Source: Jacaranda mimosifolia
Lineage: Eukaryota > Streptophyta > Magnoliopsida > Lamiales > Bignoniaceae
Reading direction: 5' to 3'
Assembly: GCA_018894105.1 (NCBI GenBank)
Contig: CM032125.1
Span: 36,565,032-36,629,031 of the forward strand
Length of the DNA: 64,000 nucleotides
In this document: positions 1 to 11,832 of the stretch, piece by piece
Numbering within the stretch: position 1 is the first letter of the stretch
How the letters are laid out: each line of letters begins with the position of its first letter
Notes under the pieces: model-generated
What the model saw: only the letters and a program-made list of their open reading frames with translations
What the model was told of the DNA's origin: nothing
Database searches by the model: none
Position numbers and translations under genes: made by a program

Positions 1-878
1 TTTCAAGAAATAATGAAAAGGGGCTTTGAAAACAAAACCAAAGGGACACTAAATTTTTAGGATGAGATCCTATTTGATTTTTGCATAGTAGCTGGTATTA
101 ATAATTTTTCTTATTGAGAGTAACTTGGGTCTTAATCAAATTGTTCATCTTGGATTTTGGTCAATTTGATCGTCCTTACGTTCGACTTTGACTGATTTAA
201 TCGTCAAATTCTATCTTTTTAGATCTCGATCTATATGAAACCTTTTTACTAAAAAGGTAAATTCACATAAGAATAATAAATAATATTCAACCAACCACAA
301 GAAAAAAGATTAACTGCCTGATAAAGTTTAACAGCTCAATCATGCAGATTTTGGAAAAGACAAAAGAAAATAAATAAAATTCTTCCTCAATAGAAACACT
401 TTGCAACTAGCAATGTCTTCACTTTAATAAGTCACTTAAGCTGTTTATATTATCAATATCATAGAATTAGGCCAATATAGCTATAACATTTTTTTCCCTT
501 TTTTTAAGAATGAATGAATGATTGCTTCTAGGTGACTGTCAGCTGTCTTTTCTAGAGTTGAGAGGCCCTCAAAAAGTCAAAAATACATTAAAACCACATA
601 GTTATGATTTAATTTATAGACAAATATACATACATATAGGGGGTAAATCATATGCAAATTGTCCTAATTAGGCCATTTCTCAAAGTTCATGTCCTAATGA
701 TGACAATTAAACAAAATTTCAATGGTTGGAATGATTGTTAATATTTTAGATTCTTTATTTAAGTTGGTATCCCACTTTTATTAAGAATCTTCTTTATTAA
801 TTTCAATTGATATTCCGCTTTCACTTCACATCATGAGTACATGTCAATTGTAAATTTGTACACAATTCATAAACTAAT

Positions 879-1266
879 AGAGTATTTGGGTGAGCTTATA
901 AGCTCCACAAAATATCTTATAAAGTGTTTAAAAATTTATAAGTTGATAAAACGTGTTTGGTAATTTTTTTTTTTAAAAAAAAGAGCTTATAAGATCATAA
1001 AATAAGATGTGGCTTATAAGCTCTTTTGGAAAAAATAATGAAACCCTAACTTATTTTTAAAATCTTAACAAATTCCTTTATTTTTAACCATTTTAATTAC
1101 AAATTTGCCATTATTAGTATCTAATATATTTTGAGATTTTATTTTATCCAAACAATTTTAAAACTTATATTTTAAAAAAGATCTAATATCTTATAAGTTT
1201 CAAAAATATTTTATAAGATGTAGGAGCTTATAAAACATTTTAAATAAGATTAACCAAACACCCTCT
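879..1266. mobile_element. MITE present only in repeat unit U1
   Basis: An approximately 390-bp AT-rich element with imperfect terminal inverted repeats of the form AGRGTRTTTGG at both ends. It has inner TTATAAGCTC motifs near both ends. The other three units have an uninterrupted site (CATAAACTAAGTAATTTT in U3 and U4), so the insertion is directly visible, with CTAA/TAA repeated on both sides. It has no coding capacity. The short TAA-type duplication suggests a PIF/Harbinger-like origin, which is inference. Confidence 0.75.
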
Positions 1267-1561
1267 AAGTAATTTTTTAAAAAAATAAAAACATTTAATA
1301 TATGTAATGTGAAATGAAATAAAATATGAAACACCGATTGAACCAGAGTATTTCTATTGAATTTTCACTTAATAAATAAATAAGCATACTCTTCAGACCT
1401 GTAGAACTGAAGTCTCAGTTCAAAAACTTTCAATCAGGCAGAATCAAAGTCACAAATAGATCTTATTTATTTCATTAATTATTAAACAAACATTATGTAC
1501 AAATCTTACAAAGGAGATTATTGCAGTTACAACAAAACAAACTAGTTTGCAAGCTTTAAGG

Positions 1562-1702
1562 TCAAAGCTTTTTGAGTAGATCCTTATAAGCTTCCATCAA
1601 CAAAACGCTAACCAACATTACTACTGGAATTACTTTCTTTACCTCATAAAAGTCTAAAGAACTACTTCGTTGGCTATCGGCCAGAGCCTTCCTGCAAGCG
1701 TA
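1562..1702 (-). pseudogene. Truncated extra copy of CCT terminal exon (unit U1)
   Basis: The copy begins after a good acceptor (TTTTCTTTTCAG) and reads YACRKALADSQ, the first half of the second CCT block. It then shifts into unrelated sequence because of a 91-bp net deletion, ending 46 codons from the acceptor. The QPRIRGRFAK segment, which holds the conserved basic residues and nuclear signal, is lost. If spliced to exon 3 in place of the U4 exon, it would give a protein with a broken CCT domain. It is probably a non-functional duplicate, though the intact acceptor leaves rare alternative use possible. Confidence 0.75.
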
Positions 1703-1761
1703 CTGAAAAGAAAACAAAACACAAGTGCGTTCCCAATAAGTTCTCAAGAACGAAAACATTT

Positions 1762-2097
1762 GATACAAATAGTTCATGAGAGAAAATTGAGTTATTTACG
1801 TCTTGGAGGACTAATTGAGCTAACTGCTAGTTTTCAAGCAAATGGGATTGTTCAAGATCACACATCTTAACACAAAAGGATACAACAATTCTTGATACAA
1901 ATAGTTCATGGGAGAAAATTGAGTTATTCAGATCTTGGAGGATTAACATGGCATACTGCTAGTTTTCGAGCAAATGGGTAGTTTAAGATCACAAATTTAT
2001 AAAGCTACAAAAGGACAATTATACAAGTAATTCATGAGAGAAAATTGAGTTACTTAGGTCCCAAGAGGACTAACAGGGCAAGCTGCCAGTTTTCGGG
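1762..2097. repeat. Triplicated segment of about 125 bp, unit U1
   Basis: Three successive degenerate copies each begin with GATACAAnTAGTTCATG or a close variant (ACAAGTAATTCATG in the third), followed by GAGAAAATTGAGTTA. The same triplet recurs in all four large units (for example at 9778, 9910 and 10036 in U4, where it lies in CCT intron 3). It therefore predates the amplification of the 2.6-kb unit. No coding sense. Confidence 0.8.
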
Positions 2098-2172
2098 CCA
2101 AGCCCATTTGACATATATATTAGTGAAATGTGTCTCGACTGTTAAACTAGTATAGGTCTTTTTTTCCCCTAG

Positions 2173-2523
2173 GGGGTGTTTGGATTTATTTTCTGAAGGT
2201 GTTTTTATTTTCTAATAAAAAGAAATAGTGAAAAGTTAGTTATAAATGATTTTTGAAAATAAAATGTTGTTTGAAGGTTTTGTTTAAAATATACTGATTA
2301 TGTAGAGTTGTATTTAAAAAATATTGTGTTTTGTATTAAAAGTCGTGCAAATGTGAGTATGAGAAAATGAAAAGTGTAAATGAAGAGAGAGTGTAATAGT
2401 GTGTTTGGTAAAATGTGTTGAAAATAAAAATATCTATGAAAATAGTAGAAAAGTTGATAACTTTCTGTTTTCATTTTCAAGAGAAAATGAATAGGGGCTT
2501 TGAAAACAAAACCAAACGGACAC
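2173..2523. mobile_element. MITE A, copy between U1 and U2
   Basis: An approximately 350-bp element running from GGGTGTTTGGATTT to its inverted partner AACCAAACGGACAC. It contains no open coding frame of note. It is the same family as MITE B but in the opposite orientation, and is present in every unit. The flanking TAG/TAA is compatible with a 3-bp target duplication. Confidence 0.75.
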
Positions 2524-2953
2524 TAAATTTTTAGGATGAGATCCTATTTGATTTTTGCATAGTCGCTAGTATTAACAATTTTTCTTATTGAGTAACTTGG
2601 GTCTTAATCAAATTATCCATCTTGGATTTCGGTCAATTTAATCGTACTTATGCTGGACTTTGATTGATTTAATCATCAAATTTTATTTTATTTTAGATCT
2701 GGATCTGTATGAAACCCTTTTACCAAAGAAGTAAATTCACATAAGAGTAATAAATAGTATTGAACCAGCCACTAGAAAAAAGATTAACTGCCTTAGAAAA
2801 TCTTGCCATGATAAAGTTTAACAGCTCAATCATGCAGTTTTTGGAAAAGACAAAGAAAATAAATAAAATTCTTCCTCAATAGACAAAACACTTTGCAACT
2901 AGCAATGTGAAAAGCAGCTTTCAAGGTTTCTTCACTCTAATAAGTCACTTTAA

Positions 2954-3306
2954 GTCCCGTTTGTTTTCATTTTCAAACTTTACTTTCATTTTCTGCTGAA
3001 AATGAAAGTAAAAAATTATCAATTTCTACACCATTTTTTCATACATTTTTATTTTCAAAAAATTCCATTTTACAAAATAATTACACATCATATCATCAAT
3101 TCAAAATAAAAAACTACACAACTTTTAATACAAAACACCCAACATCCAAATACATCTTATTTTCACAATTATATAAACCTACAATTTTAAATAACTCATC
3201 CAAACACAATTTTATTTTCAAAAACACATTTTTTAACTAATTTTTTTACCATATATTTTCATTGAAAAAATAAAAATAACTTCAGAAAATAAAACCAAAC
3301 GGACTG
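2954..3306. mobile_element. MITE B, internally deleted copy (U2)
   Basis: The element starts GTCCCGTTTGTTTTC and ends in its inverted partner, with TTA on the right flank. It lacks about 110-140 bp of interior found in the U3 and U4 copies. The matching position in U1 (around 435, CACTTAAGCTG) is an empty site. Confidence 0.8.
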
Positions 3307-4208
3307 TTAAGCTATGTATATTAATAATATCATAGAATTAGGCCAGTGTAGCTATAACATTTTCTTTCCTTTTTTTAAGAATGATTACTTCTAGGCCCAT
3401 CTCTTGACAGTCATCTGTCTTTTCTTGAGTTGAGAGGCCCTTCAAAAGTCAAAAATACATTTAAACCACATAGTTATGATTTAATTTATAGACAAATATA
3501 CATACATATAGGATGGGTTTGTTGATATATTTCTAGGGGTAAAGTCATGCAAATTGCCTAATTAGGCCATTTCCCAAAGTTCATGTCCTAATGATGACAG
3601 TTAAACAAAATTTCAAAGGTTCAAATGATTGTTAATATTTTGAAATCTTTATTTCAGTTGGTATTTCACTTTTATTGAGAATATTCTCTATTTTAATTAG
3701 TATTTCACTTTCATTTCACATCATAAGTATACATCAATTGTAAAATTGTATGCAATTCATAAATCAAGTAATTTTTTCAAAAAATAAAAACATTTAATAC
3801 ATTTGGTTTGTAATGTAAAATGAAATAACATATGAAACACCGATTGAATCACAAAATTCCTATTAGATTTTCAATTAATAATTAAATAAGCATATTCTTC
3901 AGACCTGTAGAACTGAATTCTCATGTCAGAGGCTTTCAACAAGGACAGAATCAAAGTCACAACTAGATCTTATTTATTTCATTAATTATTAAACAAACAT
4001 TATGTACTAATCTTACAAAGGAGATTATTGCAGTTACAACAAAACAAACAGTTTGCAAGCTTTAAGGTCAAAGCTTATTGAGTAGATCCTTCCTAAGCTT
4101 CCATCAACACAAACACTAACTAACATTACCACTGGAATTACCTTCTTTACCTCGTAAAAGTCTAAAGAATTACACCCCTACACTTATTCTTGCTCATAAG
4201 ATTATTAG

Positions 4209-4301
4209 TCATTGCCTCTTGGAAGTTTCCGTTTCTTCGGTCTTTGCAAATCTTCCACGAATTCTTGGTTGGCTATCGGCCGGAGCCTTCCTGCAAGCAT
4301 A
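4209..4301 (-). pseudogene. Intact-looking spare copy of CCT terminal exon (unit U2)
   Basis: Thirty codons and a stop follow a TTCTTTTCAG acceptor. They read YACRKAPADSQPRIRGRFAK and then a Thr/Glu-rich tail ending SKRQ. It matches the U4 exon except for Leu-to-Pro in the KALAD segment and Met-to-Thr in the tail. It lies 5.4 kb downstream of the U4 exon in the gene's own direction, so it would be used only by long-range alternative splicing. The frame is fully open, so it could be a usable alternative last exon, but a leftover duplicate is the simpler reading. Confidence 0.7.
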
Positions 4302-4773
4302 CTGAAAAGAAGAGAAAACACAAGTACGTTCCCAATAAGTTCTCAAGAACGAAAACGTTTGATACAAATAATTCATGAGAGAAAATTGAGTTATTTACGT
4401 TTTGGAGGACTAATTGAGATAACTGCTAGTTTTCAAGCAAATGGGTTGCTTAAAATCACACATTTTAACACAAAAAGCTACAAATGGTTCTTGACACAAA
4501 TAGTTCATGAGAGAAAATTGAGTTATTCAGATATTGGAGGATGAACATGGTGGAATGCTAGTTTTCAAGCAAATAGGTAATATAAGGTCACAAATCTTAC
4601 AACAAAGCTACAAAAGGACATTGATACAAGTAATTCATGAGAGAAACTCGAGTTATTTAGGCCCCAAGAGGACTAACAGGGCAAGCTGCTAGATTTTGGG
4701 CAAGCCCATTTGACATATATATTAGTGAAATGTGTCTCGACTGTTAAACTAGTATAGGTCTTTTTTCCCCTAA

Positions 4774-5133
4774 GGGGTGTTTGGATTTGTTTTCTGGAGG
4801 TATTTTTATTTTTTGGTAAAAAGAAATAGTGAAAAGTTAGTTATATATGTGTTTTTGAAAATAAAATGTTGTCTGGAGATTTTGTTTAAAATGTACTGAT
4901 TATGTAGGGTTGAAAATGAGTTGTATTTGAAAAATATAGTGTTTTATATCAAAAGTCATGCAAATGTGAGTAGGAGAAAATGACAAGTGAAAATGAAGAG
5001 AGAGTTTAGTGTGTTTGGTAAAATGTGTTCAAAATAAAAATATCTATGAAAATAGTGGAGAAGTTGATAACTTTCTGTTCTTATTTTCAAAAGAAAATGA
5101 AAAGGAGCTTTGAAAACAAAACCAAAGGGACGC
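4774..5133. mobile_element. MITE A, copy between U2 and U3
   Basis: Same element as at 2173, flanked on both sides by TAA (4771-4773 and 5134-5136). This 3-bp AT-rich target duplication, with GGGTGTTTGG-type ends, is typical of PIF/Harbinger-derived MITEs. No coding content. Confidence 0.8.
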
Positions 5134-5563
5134 TAAATTTTTAAGATGAGATCCCATTTGATTTTTGCATAGTCGCTAGTATTAGCAATTTTTCTTATTG
5201 AGTAACTTGGGTCTTAATCAAATTATCCATCTTGAGTTTCGATCAATTTAATTGTCCTTATGCTCAATTTTGACTGATTTAATTGTCAAATTCTATCTTT
5301 TTTAAATCTTGATCTATATGAAACTTTTTTATTAAAAAATTAAATTCACATAAGAGTAATAAATAGTATTGAACCAGCCACTAGAAAAAAGATTAACTGC
5401 CTTAGGAAAATCTTGCCATGATAAAGTTTAACAGCTCAATCATGCAGTTTTTGGAAAAGACAAAAGAAAATAAATAAAATTCTTCCTCAATAGACAAAAC
5501 ACTTTGCAACTAGCAATGTGAAAAGCAGCTTTCAAGGTTTCTTCACTCTAATAAGTCACTTTA

Positions 5564-6055
5564 GGTCCCGTTTGTTTTCATTTTCAAACCCCATTTTTAT
5601 TTTCTGCTGAAAATAAAAGTAAAAAATGATCAATTTCTACACCATTTTTTCATACAGTTTTATTTTCAAAAAATTCCATTTTACATTCTCTCTTCATTTT
5701 CATACATATTTCCCCCTATTATTACTTATATCTACTTTTTTATCTTCTCAATACTTATCAAACAATATTCACCACAAAAATATTATAAATTCAAATTTCA
5801 ATTCAAATTATAATATTATTTTTTCAAATAATTACACATCACATCATCAATTCAAATTCAAAAATTACACAACTTTTAATACAAAATACTCAATATCCAG
5901 TACATCTCATTTTCAAAACTACATAAACCTACAATTTTAAATAATACATCCAAACACAACTCTATTTTCAAAAATACCTTTTTTAACTAATTTTTTTATT
6001 ATACATTTTTATTTTTTAATAAAAATAACTTTAGAAAATGAAAGCAAACGGGTTG
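5564..6055. mobile_element. MITE B, long copy (U3)
   Basis: A 492-bp element with TTA on both flanks and inverted ends GTCCCGTTTG / CAAACGGG. Comparison with the empty site in U1 gives a clean TTA duplication. The interior is AT-rich with stretched-out TTTTCAAA motifs. It is not coding. Confidence 0.85.
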
Positions 6056-6621
6056 TTAAGCTATGTATATTATCAATATCATAGAATTAGGCCAGTATAG
6101 CTATAACATTTTCTTTCCTTTTTTTAAGAATGATCGTTTCTAGGTGACTGTCATCTGTCTTTTCCTGAGTTGAGAGGCCCTCAAAAAGTCAAAAATACAT
6201 TTAAACCACATAGCTATGATTTAATTTATAGACAAATATACATACATATACGATGGGTTTGTTGATACATTTCTTGGGGTAAAGTCATATGACTCATGCA
6301 AATTGCCTAATTAGGCCATTTCTCAAAGTTCATGTCCTAATTATGACAATTAAACAAAATTTCAAATGTTGAAATGATTGTTAATATTATGAAATCTTTT
6401 ATTTCAGTTGGTATTTCACTTTCATTGAGAATATTTTCTATTTCAATTGGTATTCCACTTTCATTTCACATCATAAGCATACGTCTAACTATAAATTTGT
6501 ACGCAGTTCATAAACTAAGTAATTTTTTAAAAAAATAAAAACATTTGATACATTTGATTTGTAATGTAAAATGAAATGAAATATGAAACATCGATTGAAC
6601 CAAAGTATTTCTATTGAATTT

Positions 6622-6963
6622 TCACTTAATAAATGAATAAGCATACTCTTCATACCTGTAGAACTGAAGTCTCATATCAAAGGCTTTCAATGAGAGCAGA
6701 AGCAAAGCTACAAATAGATCTTTATTTATTTCATTAATTATTAAACAAACATTATGTACAAATCTTACAAAGGAGATTATTGCAGTTACAACAAAACAAA
6801 CTAGTTTGCAAGCTTTAAGGTCAAAGCTTATTGAGTAGATCCTTCCTAAGCTTCCATCAACACAAACACTAACTAACGTTACCACTGGAATTACTTTCTT
6901 TACCTCATAAAAGTCTAAAGAACTACTTCGTTGGCTATCTGCCAGAGCCTTCCTGCAAGCATA
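6622..6963 (-). pseudogene. Truncated extra copy of CCT terminal exon (unit U3)
   Basis: After a TTTCTTTGCAG acceptor the frame reads YACRKALADSQ, then passes the same deletion junction as U1 (GAACTAC-TTC-GTTGGC on the plus strand). It runs on for a further 102 codons of hydrophobic, non-homologous sequence, 113 codons in all. The second half of the CCT block is missing. The junction is identical to U1, so the two share one deletion event. Probably non-functional. Confidence 0.75.
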
Positions 6964-7434
6964 CTGCAAAGAAAACAAAACACAAGTGCATTCCCAATAA
7001 GTTCTCAAGAACGAAAACGTTTGATACAAATAGTTCATGAGAGAAAATTGAGTTATTTACGTCTTGGAGGACTAACCGAGCTAACTGTTAGTTTTCGAGT
7101 AAATGGGTTGTTCAAGATCACACATCTTAACACAAAAAGATACAAATGGTTCTTGATACAAATAGTTCATGGGAGAAAATTGAGTTATTCAGATTTTGGA
7201 GGATTAACATGGTGGAATGCTAGTTTTCGAGCAAATGGATAGTTTAAGATCACAAATCTATAAAGCTACAAAAAGACATTTATACAAGTAATTCATGAGA
7301 GAAAAAATTGAGTTATTTAGGTCCCAAGAGGACTAACAGGGCAAGCTGCTAGTTTTCGGGCCAAGCCCATTTGACATATATATTAGTGAAATGTGTCTCG
7401 ACTGTTAAACTAGTGTATGTCTTTTTTCCGCTAA

Positions 7435-7790
7435 GGAGTGTTTGGATTTGTTTTCTGGAGTCAATTTTATTTTTTAGTGAAAAAAAATAGTGAAAAGTTA
7501 GTTATAAATGTGTTTTTGAAAATAAAATATTGTCCGGAGTTTTTGTTTAAAGTGTATTGATTTAATATGGTTGAAAATGAGTTGTATTTGAAAAATATAG
7601 TGTTTTGTATTAAAAGTCGTGCAAATGTGAATAGGAAAAAATAAAAGTAAAAATGGAGAGAGAGTATAATAGTGTGTTTGGTAAAATGTGCTGAAAATAA
7701 AAATATCTGTGAAAATAGTAAAGAAGTTGATAGTTTTCTATTTTCAATTGAAAATGAAAAGGGTCTTTGAAAACAAAACCAAACGGACAC
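7435..7790. mobile_element. MITE A, copy between U3 and U4
   Basis: Same family as 2173 and 4774. TAA on the left flank, TGA (mutated) on the right. Ends GGAGTGTTTGG and CCAAACGGACAC. No coding content. Confidence 0.75.
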
Positions 7791-8237
7791 TGAATTTTTA
7801 GGATGAGATCCTATTTGATTTTTGCATAGTCGCTAGTAGTAACAATTTTTCTTATTGAGTAACTTGGGTCTTAATCAAATTATCCATCTTGGGTTTCGGT
7901 CAATTTTATCGTCCTTATGCTTGATTTTGACTGATTTAATTGTCAAATTCTATTTTTTTTTTTTGAGATCTCGATCTATATAAAACTTTTTTATTAAAAA
8001 AGTAAATTCACATAAGAGTAATAAATAGTATTGAACCAGCCACTAGAAAAAAGATCAACTGCCTTTGGAAAGTCTTGCCATGATAAAGTTTAACAGCTCA
8101 AGCATGCAGTTTTTGGAAAAGACAAAAGAAAATAAATAAATAAATAAATAAAATTCTTCCTCAATAGACAAAACACTTTGCAACTAGCAATGTGAAAAGC
8201 AGCTTTCAAGGTTTCTGCACTTTAATAAGTCACTTTA

Positions 8238-8704
8238 GGGTCCGTTTGTTTTCATTTTTAAACCCCATTTTCATTTTTTGTTGAAAATAAAAATAGAAAA
8301 TTATCAACTTCTACACCATTTTTTCATATATTTTCATTCTCAAAACATTCCATTTTACATTCTCTCTCCATCTTGGTACATATTTCCTCCTTATTATTAT
8401 ATATATCTACTTTTTTATCTTCTCAATACTTCTCAGACAACATTCACTACAAAAATATTATAAATTGAAATTATAATATTATATTTTCAAATAATTATAC
8501 ATCATATCATCAATTCAAATTCAAAAACTATACAACTTTAAAAAAAAAACACTCAACATCCAAATACATCTCATTTTCACAACTACATAAACCTATAATT
8601 TTAAACAATACATTCAAACACAATTCTATTTTCAAAAATACCTCTTTAACTAATTTTTCACTAAAAAATAAAAATGACTTCAGAAAATGAAATCAAACTG
8701 GCTG
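8238..8704. mobile_element. MITE B, copy in U4
   Basis: An approximately 467-bp copy of the element at 5564 with TTA flanks. It lies downstream of the functional CCT last exon, within the amplified 3' region. No coding content. Confidence 0.8.
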
Positions 8705-9625
8705 TTAAGCTATGTATGTTATCAATATCATAGAATTAGGCCAATAGAGCTATAACATTTTCTTTCCTTTTTTTAAGAATGATTGCTTCTAGGCCCATCT
8801 CTTGACTGTCATCTGTCTTTTCTTGAGTTGAGAGGCCCTCAAAAAGTCAAAAATACATTTAAACCACATAGTTTAATTTATGATTTAATTTAATCAGAAA
8901 ATTTACATACATATAGGATGGGTTTGTTGAGACATTTCTAGGGGTAAATCATATGCAAAATTGTCCTAATGATGACAGTTAAACAAATTTTCAATGTTTC
9001 GAATGATTGTTAATATTATAGATTCTTTATTTCAGTTTGTATTCCACTTTTATTAAGCATATTCTTTATTTCAGTATGTATTCCACTTTCGTTTAAAATA
9101 TTCTCTATTTCAGTCAGTATTTCATTTTCATTTCACATCATAAGTATACGTCAACTATAAATTTGCATGCAGTTCATAAACTAAGTAATTTTTTAAAAAA
9201 ATAAAAACATTTAATACATTTGATCTGTAATATAAAATGAAATAAAATACAAAACACCGATTGAACCAAAATATTTCTATTGAATTTTCACTTAATAAAT
9301 GAATAAGCATACTCTTCAGACCTGTAGAACTAAAATCTCATATCAAAGGCTTTCAATGAGGGCAGAATCAAAGTCACAAATAGATCTTATTTATTTCATT
9401 AATTATTAAACAAACATTATGTACAAATCTTACAAAGGAGATTATTGCAGTTACAACAAAACAAACAGTTTGCAAGCTTTAAGGTCAAAGCTTATTGAGT
9501 AGATCCTTCCTAAGCTTCCATCAACACAAACACTAACTAACATTACCACTGGAATTACTTTCTTTACCTCATAAAAGTCCAAAGAACTACGCCCCTACAC
9601 TTATTCTTGCTCATAAGAGTACTAG

Positions 9626-11799
9626 TCATTGCCTCTTGGAAGTTTCCATTTCTTCAGTCTTTGCAAATCTCCCACGAATTCTTGGTTGGCTATCGGCCAG
9701 AGCCTTCCTGCAAGCGTACTGGAAAGAAAACAAAACACAAGGATGTTCCCAGTAAGTTCTCAAGAATGAAAACGTTTGATACAAATAGTTCATGAGAGAA
9801 AATTGAGTTATTTACGTCTTGGAGGACTAACTGAGCTAACTGCTAGTTTTCAAGCAAATGGGTTGTTTAAGATCACACATCTTAACACAAAAAGCTACAA
9901 ATGGTTCTTGATACAAATAGTTCATGGGAGAAAATTGAGTTATTCAGATCTTAGAGGATTAAAATGGCGGACTGCTAGTTTTTGAGCAAATGGGTAGTTT
10001 AAGATCACAAATCTATAAAGCTACTAAAGGACATTGATACAAATAATTCATGAGAGAAACTCGAGTTATTTAGGTCCCAAGAGGACTAACAGGGCAAGCT
10101 GCTAGTTTTCGGGGTAGCAAGAATTAGCATCAGCTTAGAGCATTGGGACAAACATGTAACCAAAAGTTAATTCAATGAAAAATAAGAGAGCCCTTTTAAC
10201 ATACCTTGATTTTTCTGCCGAAATTTCTCTTGGACTTCTTACTCCTGTATCTGGATAGCTTTTCCCTCCGATCTTCAGAAGCAAAACCGCTCATGATTTT
10301 AGGTTGCTCCATTGGAGATTGGAGACTTATATTATCATTACCAAGAGTCTGTCATAAAAACTCAGAATCAATGACCCTGCCCCATCCTGTCGAAGAGGCC
10401 AGAAACATCTAAACATTTCTCAATTTGTAGACTTTGTCATGGAACTAATAAATGTGTATGGCTCAAGAGTTATCATTTCGCCCCAAGTTCATAATTTTTG
10501 TTTGCTCGAAGAATTCAAATATATATATAGACACATAATATATATTATACCGTCCATTTTGGTTATTGTTAGATAAATTATATACCATGCAACTGTAGAA
10601 TGGGAGTAAGCATCAACAAATATGTGTGTTAATTAGATAGTAAGCTTGACCTTTATGTCTCCTTCACTGAATGCTCTCCGCATCCCATAAACTGCCCCAA
10701 AGTCGACAACAGGAAAATCAAGAAAGTTTGGCTTCAATGGAGCCTGATCATGCACGCCGTCCATTGACCTGAGACAGTTGGAACTGTTACTCTTCTGGAA
10801 TGGACCCTCAGCAACTGACTTTTCGTCGGTAATCATGCTTTCATCCGTCTTTACAGTCGGAACTTTGATGCTGAGGACTTCAGAGAGTGGTGTTTCATTC
10901 CCTTCCTTTGCCAAGAGATCCTTTTTGCATTCATAGAAAACGTCACTTAGGAGCTGCCCCGACTCGATCGATGATTCAATATCTGAGACGGTCAGTGATT
11001 GGGGGGAGATGACATCTTCTCCACAGGATATCATTGATATAGCAGCTGTCATAGGATCAACGCCCATCACCGGTTCTTCGATAACCGGCTCCGGAGCCCT
11101 GAATAGGTCTCCTTCTCCCCAGAGGTTGTAGTCAGATATTGAGGATGTCTGAACGATGCTGCTCGGTATGTCCTGTAATAAGATTCAGAATCAAGGAATC
11201 TGCAGTTTTATCTTGGATGAAATATTTTGGAAACATAAACAAGAATGGTTACAATAAAATTCCCAACTTATTTAAGCAGAACTCCAAAAGGAGAAATTGT
11301 GAATGACATATTCTACAACATATTTAAGCATGGAGACTCCCAATGCATAATGGTCACTAGCAGAAAGTTAAACAAGAAAACCTGAAAATCATATTGAGCC
11401 CATTTGTTATAGCTCACATATCAGGACAAAGAAGCACTGGAAAATTGGGGCCGAGCTAATAAATATTACATAGTACAGAAACCTAGGATGCTTTCCAGAA
11501 AATTAGGTTTACCCCAAATCCAGACAAAAGAGGCAGGCAGGGGACATTAACATGTAGTCCACTAAACCTTGTCACATACTTTAGATTTTGGACAAAGTTA
11601 GCACCAATGATTAAAGTGTTCAAGAAAAATCCTAGTCCTAAAGTTTCAACCAAAATCATTGTGAAATATAAAGTTCCCTAAGCTAGGATGCTAGTGCTAC
11701 TGCTGTGAACTGAACTTAGAACCCTTAGAAGCAGCTAGAAGCTCAAATCCTCTAGCAGATGAAAAGCAAGATCCAGTTTGATCAACCCTTTTAAGGGTA

Positions 11800-11832
<33 letters not shown>

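Larger units (their letters stand above)
1..10113. repeat. Tandem array of about 2.6-kb units carrying the CCT gene's last exon
   Basis: Four direct units: U1 1-2097 (left part missing), U2 2098-4700, U3 4701-7360, U4 7361-10113. In U2-U4 each unit runs in the order MITE A, spacer, MITE B, spacer, a copy of the last CCT exon, then three degenerate repeats of about 125-130 bp. U1 enters inside the end of MITE A and lacks MITE B, so the array continues past the left edge. U4 ends where the repeated text meets unique sequence of CCT intron 3, just after 10113. Units differ by scattered substitutions, by MITE presence and by a 91-bp net deletion inside the exon of U1 and U3. This looks like unequal exchange that amplified the 3' end of a gene. 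Confidence 0.9.
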
